Shown here: piece by piece, positions 1-12,150 of the stretch
Layout: each line of letters opens with the position of its first letter
How positions within the stretch are numbered: position 1 is the first letter of the stretch
From: Galbula dea
Taxonomy: Eukaryota > Chordata > Aves > Piciformes > Galbulidae
DNA length: 64,000 nt
NCBI GenBank assembly: GCA_013399015.1
Contig: VWZX01006814.1
Span: 3,074,699-3,138,698 of the forward strand
Direction of reading: 5' to 3'
The notes under the pieces: model-generated
Told to the model about the DNA's origin: nothing
The model's input: the letters and a program-made list of their open reading frames with translations, nothing else
The model's database searches: none
Program-made: the position numbers and the translations under genes

Positions 1-583
1 GTGTCCAATGTGACCTACTCTTGTTTGGGAGTGGAAGTGGCAGACTGGAAGAGTATTTCTTGCTAACCACTCTGAAGTGGTTCCCAAACACTGAAACACA
101 GAACAGTAAAAGAAATTTATAACTACATCTCTCTCTTGGCCTTTCTCCAGCCCTTAGCGCTCATAATTCATGGCTTTAAAATGGTAAAAGAAAGGGAGAG
201 TTGTAAATGGAAAACAAAATCAAACCAAACTAAACCTTTTAAAAACAACCTCAGATCCAAGAGATCACTTCTGCCGTCCAAATCAAGAAAATTCACACCC
301 CATTACCATCAATGGGGATTCCAGACAAGGTATATCCAAACGGGAACGAAGTTATTTGAATGAAAATTTCAGCCATCCCCCTTCCTCTGCCTTCCTCCCT
401 CCTCTGTCAGAACTGGCATGCAGAAAGAGACCTCTTCGGCCTCTTAACGTTTGAAGTGAAACTTTTTGGGGAATGCTGAAAGTCACTCAGTCTCAGGGGA
501 ATGGTGAGCCATCTTTTCCACACTCCCTTCTTTGTAGTTTACTTTTTCCTATATCTTTTTTTTTTTTCTTTTTCTTACTGCAG

Positions 584-678
584 CTTTTCTGATCACAGTA
601 TCACAGTGACTTTACCACCGTCACCTCCTCACTGCGAACCAGCCCATCCCTTGGAGGCAGAGAGCCATTGTGGAGGTG
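584..678 (+). CDS. Candidate internal coding exon, gene unknown
   Basis: A long T-rich pyrimidine tract ending in TTCTTACTGCAG precedes this 95-bp segment, and a near-perfect donor (GTG|GTAAGTAA) follows it. Only one of the three frames is open across it: one leading base, 31 codons, one trailing base. The predicted peptide starts FSDHSITVTLPPSPPHCEP and is rich in proline, serine and histidine, with no domain I recognise. The other two frames stop inside the exon. Both splice sites are among the best in the window. I infer an exon of a spliced plus-strand transcript, coding or untranslated. It could be an alternative exon, a lncRNA exon or chance. None of the other candidate exons clearly continues its reading frame, apart from the weak 30625-30669 segment, which is phase-compatible. 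Confidence 0.35.
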
Positions 679-3600
679 GTAAGTAATTTGTTTTGTTCAA
701 TGGATTTCTTGTTATGCATGCAAGCAAAGCTTCTTTTATCTCACATTTAAATTTGTGTTTTCCTTCTTATGATTGGTTTTGTGACATCAAAAAGCTTTCA
801 GCATCTTCAAAAATCAAGAAGAACAAACTCTTAGAAAAAATACAATAAAAATAAAAAGAAATCCTTCTTAACACACCCAGAATTTCAGTGCAGCTTTAGA
901 AAAGAAGAGATTCACATGGGATACTGGCTACTAACAACTATGGAAATAAGCCTGATTTTTTGATCTCTAGGCCCAAACATTATTCATATTTTTTTCCTTA
1001 GCCTCAAACAATGTCTTCAGATAGCCCAGGTAAAAGCAAGCCAGAAACAAAACAACATCATAGAGGAATTGCTTTATGCAGATACTTTCAGCTATGCTAC
1101 ACAACTCACATTGTCTTTGAACCCAGTGTGATGAGAGAATGATTTGAGACTCCAGGGACGACTCCTGGATATGTTTTTACTTCAGCATATTGTAGTGAGA
1201 CAGAAGTCTTTGGCTTAAGAAATCTGTTCAGCTTTCTTCTGCATTTGGAGGGGTTTATTATTGTTTTTGTTGCTTTAGTAACACTTTGGACAATGTTGAG
1301 AACTGAGGTCAAGGAGCAGACATGCTGTACGTATGAGGTTATGCAGACTGTCTTTAACCTTCAAGAAAATGGTCTGTCCATGCTTAGAAGGAGACTGAGA
1401 ACTGGAGTGAGAAAGTCTGCACCAAACTCTCCTCCTCAAAGTCAGGAAAAGTGACTATAATTGTTAGGCTGCGTTTCAGGAAAGGAAATTTTCAGTCACC
1501 TGCCTAGTTTTCCAGGAAAACTTTTATCAATTGGCTTTCGAGGAACTGATCAGCATTTGCCTAAGTATCTACAATAGATTGAAATATTGAACTTCAATGT
1601 AAGTTCAATGTGAGTTAATTGTACATGGCCCATGTACTCTGACATCCAGTACCTAGAATTTTAAATTAAAACAACTTCAGAGAAAGGTATTTGAAACAGT
1701 ATCTGCAGAATGGCTGTTGAAGGTTTTCTGAGAAAGTGCATCCTAAACTTTTTGGGACATCTCTTTATCTACAATTCTATCCTGTTTCTGTAGAATTCAG
1801 GTTCATTTTAGGAGCAACTGAATGGCAAATTTTTTTTTAAAATTGATCCTTTATGCCATTTCCTGTTCAATACTCATTCTTTGATGTAGAGGTGTGGACC
1901 ATGGGACAAGGGATCTTCTCTGAGGCAGCAAGGCTTTGCAACCAGCCAAGGCCCTGTTGCCTCATAGACATCCTGGTGCTCCAAGTCATGGTGAATAAGT
2001 GATGCTGGCTTGGACATATTTGCTTTTAATAAAATACTCCTTAGTGTGGAAAAAAATGGAACTCAGTCTTGCTGAAAATTCTTTCTGTGAAGCTGGAGCC
2101 ATTTTATTAACAAAAATGGAGCCCTTAGCAAAAAATGAGCACATAGATAAAATTTAAGCATGAGTGTGATCTTACATCTCACACTGTAGGACAGTTCTGG
2201 GATACAAAGGCTGCTATCCTGTACTTTCTGTAAAAACTTCTGTTGTAGATTTTTCTGGGGACAGAGTATATCCTTGCCCCAAGTCAAGAAGCATCACACT
2301 CCTCAAACTGTGACATGAAGAGGAGGCCTAGGTTCACAGCTGCTTATGTGACACACATGCACACAGATACATAAGGAACACATCTCATACCATATGGTGC
2401 AACATGTGTGCATTGGAGCTCAAAAAGTGCATGAAAAACATCACACTGTCCAAATCAGAGGTATGACCTAAATTCTGTGTTGTGCACAAGCAATCCTCCT
2501 TTTTCATTGTCTCCCTATAACCAAGGCAGCCACTGAAAAGAGAAATATCTACTATAAACAAAACCATTATTGAGCATTAATTCCTCTGCAAAGACATTTA
2601 CAGGACACTGAAGGCGACATGTAGGTTTTGTTATCTCAGCTATTTAACCCATGACTGCTATTGGAACCCCATAGCCACAGGGATATTTAGGTGCCTAATT
2701 CTGGTAAAGGTATCCCATTTCAGCTTCCCAATGAAATCAGTTCTTCCCTTCTCAGCTACTTTGTGAATATGGACCAATTATTAATCATCCTGAGAAAGGG
2801 ATTTTGGGTGCTGTGGAAGGCTTTCCACTGCCTTGAATGAGAGCAGGATTGAGCCCTTATTGCCTGACCAAAAAGGTAGTTTGAGGCCATTAACGGCAAA
2901 CGGAGGAGGAAGGAGGTCTTCTAGCAGGGCATGACATCTTTCTCCTCTAGCTCCACACTCACGGATACCCTTGGATTTTAGGAGCTTTTCATCCTGGCAA
3001 ATATATTTTATGAACCTGATGCACACTTACCTAGAACAATCCCACACTGGGATCTAATTTCAGACCTACAAAAGTTGATTTATCCTTTTCAGGCTATGTA
3101 CTTATTTAAACTAAAATTACCCTGCTGCCAGCCTCCTTGATAGCAATTACATTTAAAGAGAGAGAACCACTGAACTTCATGTATTGGTAATGGTCTTTCC
3201 ATCTATATTCTTCCTTGGGGATAAAGTTGTATGGGAAAATTAGACACATTAGCCTAGGAAAAATAGTGAACAAAATTACATATTTTATACTTTAAAAAAG
3301 TATCCTCATGCTACCAATTAGAGACATTATTTAATGCAGGTATTTTAGCATTATGGTGCTAGTCTGTATATAAAGCAGAACAAAATCATTCTTGATAGTT
3401 ATTTAAGGGCATCCTAAATACACTCAAGAATAGTACATTTTAATTTTCAATAATGCCAGCAGACTCAAGCATTCAGATTTTAGCATAACCAGCAGGAAAA
3501 CTGTTTGATGTTTTAATTATGTCCCAGAAAATGCTGAATGTGTTATAAAAGAAATCTGAAGAGGGGAGGGGGGAAAAAAGGGTTTTATTACTGCTCAAGA

Positions 3601-4118
3601 GGAAGGACGTTTTACAACATAGCATTAAAAATGTAAAATGGAATAAAAAAGAACTCGGATAGTCAAAACTTTGTCTGCAACAAAGTAGGCCAGAGAAGCA
3701 AAATAATATGTCTGTTAGAAGCAGTCAGCAGTGAGAAGAGAACATTTACATACAGATAAAGCTGAAGGAAAGAAAAAGCCTTAAAATAACCCCAAAGTAT
3801 TTTAAATTATGTGTAAGACTATCCAGAACCCAGTAACCATTCCCAACAAAGCGTCTCAAAGGATTTCAGAGTTCCTGATTAATGTGGTGACCTACTGCTC
3901 TCTGATGCAATGTGTTTAAAGCCCAGCTGGGTATTCGCAGTCAGGATGAGGCTGTTGGGACTTCCTGGGGCTCTATCCTGCTGGCACTGGGGTCAGCCTC
4001 TGCAGCAAGACTCAGGAAAGGTGTTCCCAATGGAGGGGAAAAACGAGAACCTGAATCGTTGGGAACAAATTGAACCAGATGTACAAAGCTCCTGCAATTC
4101 AAGAAGTGACAGGAAGTA
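679..4118. other. Stretch with no supported gene
   Basis: This is AT-rich unique sequence. All ORFs are under 85 codons and none resembles a known family. The only notable signal is an AATAAA hexamer near 2029 followed by a GT-rich stretch, which looks like a poly(A) site but has no supported upstream exon. A short pyrimidine-AG/GTAAA pair around 1004-1032 is too weak to call. The stretch may be intronic if the exon just upstream is real. Confidence 0.4.
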
Positions 4119-4144
4119 GTGTGTGTGTGTGTGTGTGTGCGTGT
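4119..4144. repeat. GT dinucleotide microsatellite
   Basis: About 13 GT units with one C interruption near the end (GTGC). It is a simple repeat that is probably length-polymorphic. Confidence 0.95.
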
Positions 4145-4453
4145 AATTACAAAGGTTTAACTCTTCCTGCCCTTAGCAGGTGTAGGACAATGAGGGGGGA
4201 CAGCGTGGGGCACTGCCACACTCTGTGAAGCTGCCCAAGTGTCCCCAGAGCAGGAATGTAGGCAGAATGCCAAAGCCACTTCTTCAGGATGGGGCTGGCT
4301 GGAGAAGGGTGGAGAGCCAAAGCCTCTCCTCCACTTGTCATGCCTGTGCCAAACACAGGACACGTTGCCACATCCCCACCTGTAGATATATGCATTTTCA
4401 CTCATTCCTGGCACTTGACTCTTTTGCCAACTTACTACTGTTACCTACCTTAT

Positions 4454-4633
4454 GAAAGCACTGGCACAGACTGCCCAGAGAGGCTGGGGAGTCTCCTTCT
4501 ATGGAGATATTCAAAACCCGTCTGGACACACTTCTGTGTGACCTGGTCTACGGAATCCTCCTGTGGCAGGGGGGTTGGACTAGATGATCTTTCGAGGTCC
4601 CTTCCAACTCCTAACAGTCTCTGATTCTGTGAA
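4454..4633 (+). mobile_element. CR1 LINE 3' fragment, 5'-truncated
   Basis: This is the sense-orientation 3' end of a CR1 non-LTR retrotransposon. It starts in the region encoding the C-terminal tail of ORF2 (CTGCCCAGAGAGGCTGGGGA) and runs through TTGGACTAGATGATCTTTCG and CCTTCCAACTCC to a terminal GATTCTGTGA. Severe 5' truncation is the normal state of avian CR1. The copy is little diverged and belongs to the same GATCTTTCGAGGTCCC subtype as the fragments at 46291 and 19694. A TGAAAG hexamer occurs at both ends (4452-4457 and about 4630-4635), possibly a short target-site duplication. It has no coding capacity. Confidence 0.93.
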
Positions 4634-4639
4634 AGTGAC

Positions 4640-6690
4640 ATCAGTTTGGTTCTGATACATAATTTACATTGTGTCAATATATTTGCTTCTCATAAAGCAG
4701 TATCTCAAGTAACTATGCCAAGAAATGTTTACTTCAGATTTTCTAAAACATCAACAGTAGATTTGTATATGTATATTTATACTCATTTATCTATAAAATA
4801 AATATTAAAGGCGGGTCCATCATTGTACTAGATATATACATCTTAGTGTCATTGATGCTTTAACAAAGCCAGCACAAAGCTTTCTGCACCAATGGCTTGT
4901 AAAAAAACCCAAGCCTTTTACTGATAAAATCAGAAATTATGTATCTAAACTAAAAAAAAAGAAAACCTGTTTTATTATGTTGTTAATAATGTCAAAATGA
5001 TGAAAGAATTTGAAGTCAGATGTCAATGAAATAACATTGTGAAGTCTCCTTCAGCAGTATGGTTATTTCAAAACGTCCAGTGTCAAGCCTGGGTATTAAG
5101 ATATATGCTTCTTATTTACCATTTCATCTCTTAGAGCTTCTGTACTTTGTTATTTGATACCTTGACTGTTTGCTTAAACTCTGTATGCAAATATAAAGCT
5201 CAAATACAAAGCTGGAGTATTAAGATTAAAGAAGAACTAGGATTCCAAGATTAAAAAGTGAGATGAATGTATCTTGTAAATGTGTATTGTTAGTCTGAAT
5301 TTTAGAAGCTGTTTGGCAATGATTAAAAAAGAAAAAAGAAAAAAGGAATCAGCATTGTGAAAGAAATGCTCCAAAATTCTTTAAAAACATGCGTAGTAGA
5401 AAAACGTTTCTACAGCTGTAAATGAACTTCACAGTCTGATATCCACCAAAAAAGTTGTCATTAGAAGGGCAGCTAAGCCCAAAATGTTGCAATTTCAATA
5501 GCTTTTCCTTATTGCACCCTACTCTCTTATGCCTTTTTTTTATCTGATTACAGCCTGTGCAACCTACAGAGGAGTTATATTCATAATAATAATGCGAACA
5601 GTAGAGGCATGAGGGAGGTGGATGCTGTTTCCCAAGGCCAGGCAGGTGCTTTGTGCCTAGGCACAGTCGCCTGCTCCCTCTCCAGAGGAAGATTTGTTTC
5701 TCAGGTCACCTGGAGATACAGATGCCTTTAGACCACATTTCTTGAGTCCCAGAATAGTCCCACAGCATTAGGCATCCATGCTGCTACCTTCTCCTTCCCA
5801 CTCTCTCATCCCTCCTGTAACAGAAATGGAACTTGTTACCAAGATAGCAGCAGGCATTGCTCTTTGAGACAGTAACTTTCACCTTTTGAATCATATTTCT
5901 GTGTCTGCATCAAGGCTGGAAGTCTAAGAGTTCAGGGAGAAAAAACCTGCTTGACAAGCAAAGCTTCTTCTTTAAAGAAGAAGGTGGTGAGGGAAAAAAA
6001 TGTTTCAAACTTATGGGAATAGGTGAAAGAGACAGAGGCTAGAGACAAAGATGAGAAATGATTCTGAATGTGCCAGTGTTGGAGGCTGCTTGGGAGAACG
6101 ATTGGCAGTGCTGTGGGCCCTGCTGCTCACCCTGAAGGAGACAACCAAAAAGCTGTCAGCTGGCACTGAGTTTGGTGGGAGGTGGAAGGTATCAGCCAGG
6201 GAGCTGGGAGATATGGGCAATGCTTTAGATGCAGTTGTTTCCTGTGGCTCTTTTTGCTTATTTCCATTGTTTGCCTTTGCTTGTGGTCAGGGCTGGAGAG
6301 GAGTCCTCCTCCCCCGGCTGCTTGCTGATGGGTTCCTTTGGCAGAGCCCTTGCTGCTGCCTGAGAAGGCCGAAGTGGTCAGGGGTTGTAGCCTGAGGGGC
6401 TTCTCACCTTACTCCCTGACAAGTTTGAGCATCCCTGGCTGCCACCTGTGGAAAGTGGCTACATATCATCAGTCACTTAAAGACTGTTTCTCAGTTTCTG
6501 TTTCTGTGTTTTTCACCTTTTTTGATTTGTGGATCATGAAGTGTTTTCCAGAGAAGTGTTTCCCTTTTGAAATGCACATTCTTAAAGTGCTGTACAGCAT
6601 AAATGGACTTTTTTTTCTTAGCCACCTCTCACAGACACCTTAGAAGTAGACCACAGAGCTCCCCAGAGGTCTGCTGACACCCAGGTTGAA
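4640..6690. other. Stretch with no supported gene
   Basis: Unique AT-rich sequence. Opposing ORFs at 6011-6395 overlap antisense to each other and match nothing known. I see no splice-bounded exon that I would defend. Confidence 0.4.
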
Positions 6691-6697
6691 AACTAGC

Positions 6698-6805
6698 ACT
6701 CTAATGTTAATCCTCTCAGCTGCCCAGTCCAGGAAATGTGATTATTTTGCAACTGAGAGAACAGAGACAAAGGAAGGTGATGCCAAAAAGCAGGAATTTT
6801 AAAAG
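6698..6805 (+). repeat. Possible MIR/CORE-SINE fragment
   Basis: The order of short blocks (TTAATCCTCTCAGC, then GATTATTTTGCAACTGAGAGAAC, then AGGTGATGCCAAAA) follows the layout of the MIR SINE body: ATTAATCCTCACA, then ATTATTTTACAGATGAGGAAACTGAGG, then GGTGACTTGCCCAA. Divergence is high, so this is tentative. Confidence 0.4.
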
Positions 6806-7210
6806 CACGGTGACTGCTGAAAGTGAGGGCTGTTTTTTCTACACATCTTTCAGATGCTATTGAAATGACTCCTAAAGTGTTCCCTTTTCATTAGGTGTCT
6901 AAATTCATATCCACATGTGCTAAGTGCTGACAAATCCCTCTGACCTCAGAGCCATGCATGCCTGCCCACGACTTATGAAAATCATCGATACATCTCTTTT
7001 TAGATAACTCTGTTTGAAGCAGTGGTCATGCCTGGGCCATGGAAGGAGTCAGTGTCAGGTTTTGAACAAGACACTGAGTTTCCAGAGCTGATTGTTGTTC
7101 ATAAACCCTAGGAGCACGTCTCCACCTGCTCTCCTGGGATTCCTACCCCTTAAAGTGGAGCACACTTTGAACACTTTGATTCCTGCACATATATTCAAAT
7201 TACACTTGGC

Positions 7211-8440
7211 ATTCACAGATTTGTAGATTTTTGAGGCCAGGAGTGCATCCTTTTTTCACTCATTTTCCCCTGCACTCAGCCCAATAACTTGCATCTGACT
7301 AGAGCATAGCTTTTGTTTAATTAAAGCACATCTGCCAGAAACGTGTTCAAACCTGATTTGAAGACATCAGGAGAGAGACAATCCACCTCTTCCCTTGGTG
7401 GTTCATTCTAGTGGCTAATCACTCTCAGTGTTAAATATTTGTGCCATTCTTGCTAGATTAAAGAGCATTTCAGTACGTGGCGTTCCTATGAGATAATGCT
7501 TGCAATGAAGTAACCTTTTAATCTTCCTTTTGATAAATTAAACAGCGTGAGATCTTTAGGTTTCTCACTGTCAAACATTATCTACAGTCAGTAAATCATT
7601 TCTATGGCTCTTTTCTGAGCCTTCTCCAATTTTGTAAAGCCCTTTTTTAACATGACAACTGGATCCCATAGTCTAGCATATGCTCACCTGGGGTGTATTC
7701 TCTAGTCTGCTTATTCTCTTCTTTGCTATTAGTTTGGGAAACATCCCACCTAAGTTTAGCCAAACTAGAAGTTTTGGCATCTAAAAGTTGGTCATTTAAT
7801 TTCAGCTGAGCTCCCAGGATCCCTTCACAGCTAACTGAGATAGATGAACATGTCTGAAGGGCATGCTTTCCCATTTATGTAATTTTGCTTCGGGGTGTAC
7901 AAGAATATCTTCTCTTAGAAGTCTTCCCATCTTGCCAAGAGTCTCAGTGTTTTGCAACTGCCACCCCACATCAACAGCAACCTGTTTTGTCCCTCTGTCA
8001 GGCTTTATGTTCTCCCACACCTGTAATCAGCAAAGACTTGAGAGAGCAGGTCAGAAATATTTCCAATGAGATAAAATTTTCCAAAAACAATTTGTGGAGA
8101 TGTTCTGATGTGGACTTAATTTTCACTGAGACTAATTCACATGCATGAGGCTATTGATGTTTACTAACTGAATCTACTGAAGAAAACATCAGCCAGTTGC
8201 AGACCAGTACTACTCACAGCTAAATTTCATTAAGGAAAAAACCCATTCAGTGATGACTCTCTCTTGACAATTGCCTTTTGGAGATCTGCCAAACAGGCAG
8301 CTCTTCACCCATTCATCCTGTGCCTTATCAGTATTGCAAATACTATTTTTTTCATTGAAATAATAGATAACTTAACAATTCCAGAATTATCTCACTTAAG
8401 AAATTCATTATAAAGTACCTCTAATCTTCATTTGCATTTT
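7211..8440 (-). mobile_element. Ancient CR1 LINE, 3' half, antisense
   Basis: Read on the plus strand, this is the reverse complement of an old sauropsid CR1. The 3' terminus lies at 7211-7260 (CACAGATTTGTAGATTTTTGAGGCCAGGAG). It is followed by the conserved CAGCCCAATAACTTGC / GACTAGAGCAT block, the AATCCACCTCTTCCCTTGGTGG / CTCTCAGTGTTAAA block and the CTTTTGATAAATTAAACAG and TGGCTCTTTTCTGAGCCTTCTCCAATTT blocks. The ORF2 reverse-transcriptase region follows at about 8240-8340 (ACCCATTCAGTGATGA, TTTTGGAGATCTG, CATTCATCCTGTGCC). The middle portion (about 7760-8200) aligns poorly and may contain indels. The 5' boundary near 8440 is approximate. All frames are broken, so this is a fossil much older than the other CR1 copies in the window. 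Confidence 0.82.
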
Positions 8441-11400
8441 TTCTGTCTTCTTTTCTATTCACTTCAGTTTATTTTTGATTAATTGGCTCTTTTGAGCCAA
8501 GTGTATATGCTATTTTCCTAGACTCTCCTATTTGTGCCATTGGTACAACTGTAGGTGTCTAGTGACCACTGTTTTTCATGGCTATAACTGATTAACTCCT
8601 GGGATTCTGAAATGATGTACTGGATCTGTACATTTCTCATTAAAGGAATTGTCCTCTATACTTCTTTCTATCTCTCTCTCTGTCTTATTTTGTTGAGAAA
8701 TCCAAGTAATGCTTTGTTTACCAGCTGCATGAGACTTCCAGTATATGCGTCCCAAACTGAGGATCCCCTAACAATGCAGTTCTTCCCCTTAATGTGTTCC
8801 AGACATGTCTTAAGGAGTAATACATCCAAAATCTCCTACCACTGTCACCTCCTGAGCTCTCTGAGTCAGCTCAGTGATCGAAGACGTACTCAGAGTCCTG
8901 GTATTCACTCTAGGCTCTCAATAACTGCAAAACTAGATAATGGCACTTTTTAAGTTCATATCTCACTTCTTTTACCCTGTCTACTGTTACTGAACAGGAT
9001 GAGATGGCTCCAGGAAACAGCACCACAAAGTTAGCAGCATGAAGTGGATGATGACGCGGTGTCATTTCTAGAAAGTCTTCTGCTGCTGGTGTCTCATGAA
9101 GCCTCTTGACAGCATGATGGCATCCCACAGCTCCTTGTGCATCTTCAGGTAAGTGCACAGTGTACCCACAGGGCAGCCAAATCATAGCATCAGAGGAGTT
9201 ACAGACAGGCAAGATCTGTTAGATCACAGAGTGCCTGCCCCGACAGTCAGTGTTGTTGTCCCCAGTAGAGCACGTGGCAGATCTCAAACAGATATTGCAA
9301 CTGATCTCAGTCAAAAAGCCAAAGGGAGCTGGATGTATTTTTTTGTATCTGAAGCTGAATACTCACAACAGTTCAAAAAGGGCTTTTTTTATGTGCTGAT
9401 GGGTAGAAAGCTGAGTCCAGCACTCGAGCCTTGTTGCTGTCCTGCCTTCATTGGTGGTGTGGCTTGGCTTGCTCCTAAAGGGGAGAGAATGTCTCAAAGC
9501 TGCCCCCTTTGTCCACCTTTCCCCCAGAGTGCGTCATGTTGGGCACTAATATAGTTAGCCATCTCTCTGCATCCATAAAGGCATTTTTTTCTGAGGCTGC
9601 CTTTAGACAGTACAGGGAGAAATAGAGCCCCAGCAGCAACTAAAGGAGAAAACACAGTAACATCAAGGACTGTGAAACCCATGACACAAAATTCACACTG
9701 ATCAAAGCAAAGTATTTTAACAGCTTCAAGGCAAAAAAACCCCCAAAATATGTTGCTGGTAATTTTTTTAAGATGACAACAAGGTAGAAACTTTCACCTC
9801 CGCTGCTGGTGCCAGGGACACAGTAGAAGAATGAACACCATGGTGATGAGGACAAGCCTCTGAAGGAACAGGATTTGGGTCTAGAACTAAACAGAAGAAG
9901 GGATGGAAAGAAGCAGAAGTGGGAAGGCTTAGAGGGTATAAAAAGAGAAGAATGTGTGCAAGGCTGTGGGCCAGAGATGGGAACTGGGAAGAGTAGCTAA
10001 CCACAGGGCAAGCACGAGTGGAAGCTAGAGAGATTGGGTAAGGCTACAGCTGGAGAAAGCCCTTGAGAAAGGTTGATGAGGAAGGATCAGAAGGAGAAAG
10101 GCAGGTATCTGTGTGTGTAGTGAGTGGATTGGAGAAGAGCAGAAGGGCTGGCAGGGTGAAGGTGAATAGGGGGACTGGAAAGGTGTATCGCATCTCTGTG
10201 AGCTAAGCCAAGCTCTCCTCCACATGTGAGAAAGCACAGCCTTCCAGAACACTATGCTGAGGGTGATGCCTAAAGACCCATTTGTCTGGGCTGGGGCTGG
10301 CTGGAGCTGAGGCTGTGCTGGCTTCTTGGGCTTTGGCATCTCCAGCCTGCAGAGCTTTCGGGTCAGCAACCTGCCAGCCATGCAGCAGAAGTGCTGTTGT
10401 GTGTTATATTACTTTAATACAGCAGGAAGTAGACATTTGAGTCCAGAAACAGCATAGCAACCCAGTCTTGAAAGTCACAGGCCATTCATTTTCCTTCCTC
10501 TCTTATGACACTTTTTGTGACATGAGTTTTAATCCTGCAGGATGTTTGCAGCTAGTGCTATTTACTCTCCTTCCCTGGGATCACTTAGAACTTTTTCATA
10601 ACTGTTTAGGAGGTCATTATTTCCCACTGAATTGGTAAAACCTCAGGTGACACTGGTCTCTTGGAGAGAAAAGTTGACTTCACATGGCTACGGAAGAGCC
10701 TTAGGAAGTTTGCACCATTTGGCTGTGGGTCAGAAGTACTTCATGACCATGGGTAACAGTTAGAGAGCTGAACTTCTGTGTCCCAGTTTGCAGGGTAGGT
10801 CCATTAGGCGTGCACCATACCTCAGAAATGAGGACAGATGTTTTTCAACAAGCATTTTTGAGGAACTATCTAACCAGAAAAAAAAAGGTAATTCAAAACA
10901 TCAAGGCTTAAGTTACATAACACGTAGTCTGTCCCCCTGATTTTTATAGGGGACATTTTGAAGCCTTTCTCCTCCAGCCTGAAGTACATTGAGCTGAGTA
11001 ACCCACAGCAATCACTGCAAATTATGGAGGTTCAAGTGGTTTCTCTATACTTGTGCTAGGCCTGATTGTTTCTCTCTCTTGCCCCGTATTATTTACTGTA
11101 CAAATCCATTAGCATTACTTTTTCTTGCTGCATCCAAGATATTGCAGTCTATCACTTGAGCTATTCACATGACATTTTATCCTTTCTTTGGAAGACAATC
11201 TTGTCTTCAATCAAAGACCTCTTGACAAAAGGAAATAGGAGCAAGATCTTGAGATGGCATAATGCAGCAAAGTGCTTTCTGTACACCTGCATAATATGAT
11301 TCAGTCTGCCTTTAGTTTCAAAATTATGTTGAAAGATTTCTCTTGTTTACCTTTATTTTTGTGTGCCCCGACCCATTGCTCATTTAACCTTGAGCTTCCC

Positions 11401-12112
11401 TTCATTCCTCCTTCCCCCCACCACTTCCCTCCTCTACACCTCCAGCAGTTATTATTTTCTTTGTTGGTTGCATTTTCTGTAATTGAATTGCTGCAAGCAT
11501 TTATTTATTCTTTTTTCCTTCCAAGGAGACTGAGTGCAACACTCAGGTTGGTGTAAGTATTTTAGATTCATCAACCAGAATCCAGTGTCTCATTTTTAGG
11601 ACATACTCTTTAGGCCAGTGCTGAAGACTTTTAGGTTGGTACAGGAATTTTTAGTGTAATGAAAGAAAGGACATATTTGAGGGGAAAAGTGCTTAAAAAT
11701 CAAAGGTATAATAGGAATGACAGTGCAGCAATGGAATTCCATCAAGGTCTGCAGCTGGTTTTGGTTGAGTCATGCTGTCCTCTGAGAGGGTGCTGGACAG
11801 ATTCCCTGTGGGAGGCCAAGGGAGACAGGAATTATTGCCTTCCTATGAAAAGGTACCTCTTACAGCTTCTGCAGAGCATGTGGAAATCATGCTGTGTTAT
11901 TGACACCCACCTCCTTAGGATGTTCCTTTTATAGATCTTGCTTTGGGTTTTGCTGGGGAGCACACTGAGGCTATAGCTGCTATGTTGTATCCATCTTGTT
12001 TCTTTTTGAGACTGTACTGGGTCGTTCATTTGTTTCGCACTGTGGTTGACCTATTGCTGGTCAATTTTTGCTTTCTCAGACTGCTTTGTGACAATTTATT
12101 TGCCATTTCATT
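8441..12112. other. Stretch with no supported gene
   Basis: Part of 8441-9000 could be further degraded CR1, but I cannot align it. A 77-bp segment at 9072-9148 has a good donor (TTCAG|GTAAGTGC), a weak acceptor and one open frame. The antisense frame over the same place is also open for 100 codons (8910-9212), so neither is convincing. The rest, including purine-rich 9880-10120, shows nothing I can name. Confidence 0.35.
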
Positions 12113-12150
12113 CATAAACTTAAGTTTAATCCATAAACTTAGGTTTGATG
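12113..12150. repeat. 19-bp tandem duplication
   Basis: Two adjacent 19-bp units, both beginning CATAAACTTA, differ at three positions. This is a local duplication in otherwise unique DNA. Confidence 0.85.

Noticed and set aside
2680..2765. Possible ancient repeat (TTTAGGTGCCTAATTC motif)
   Set aside because: Only one short block resembles a known sauropsid repeat. The rest does not align.
8910..9212. 100-codon minus ORF and a plus-strand 77-bp exon-like segment (9072-9148) over the same bases
   Set aside because: The plus segment has a good donor but a poor acceptor. The minus frame has no known content. They are mutually exclusive and neither is supported.
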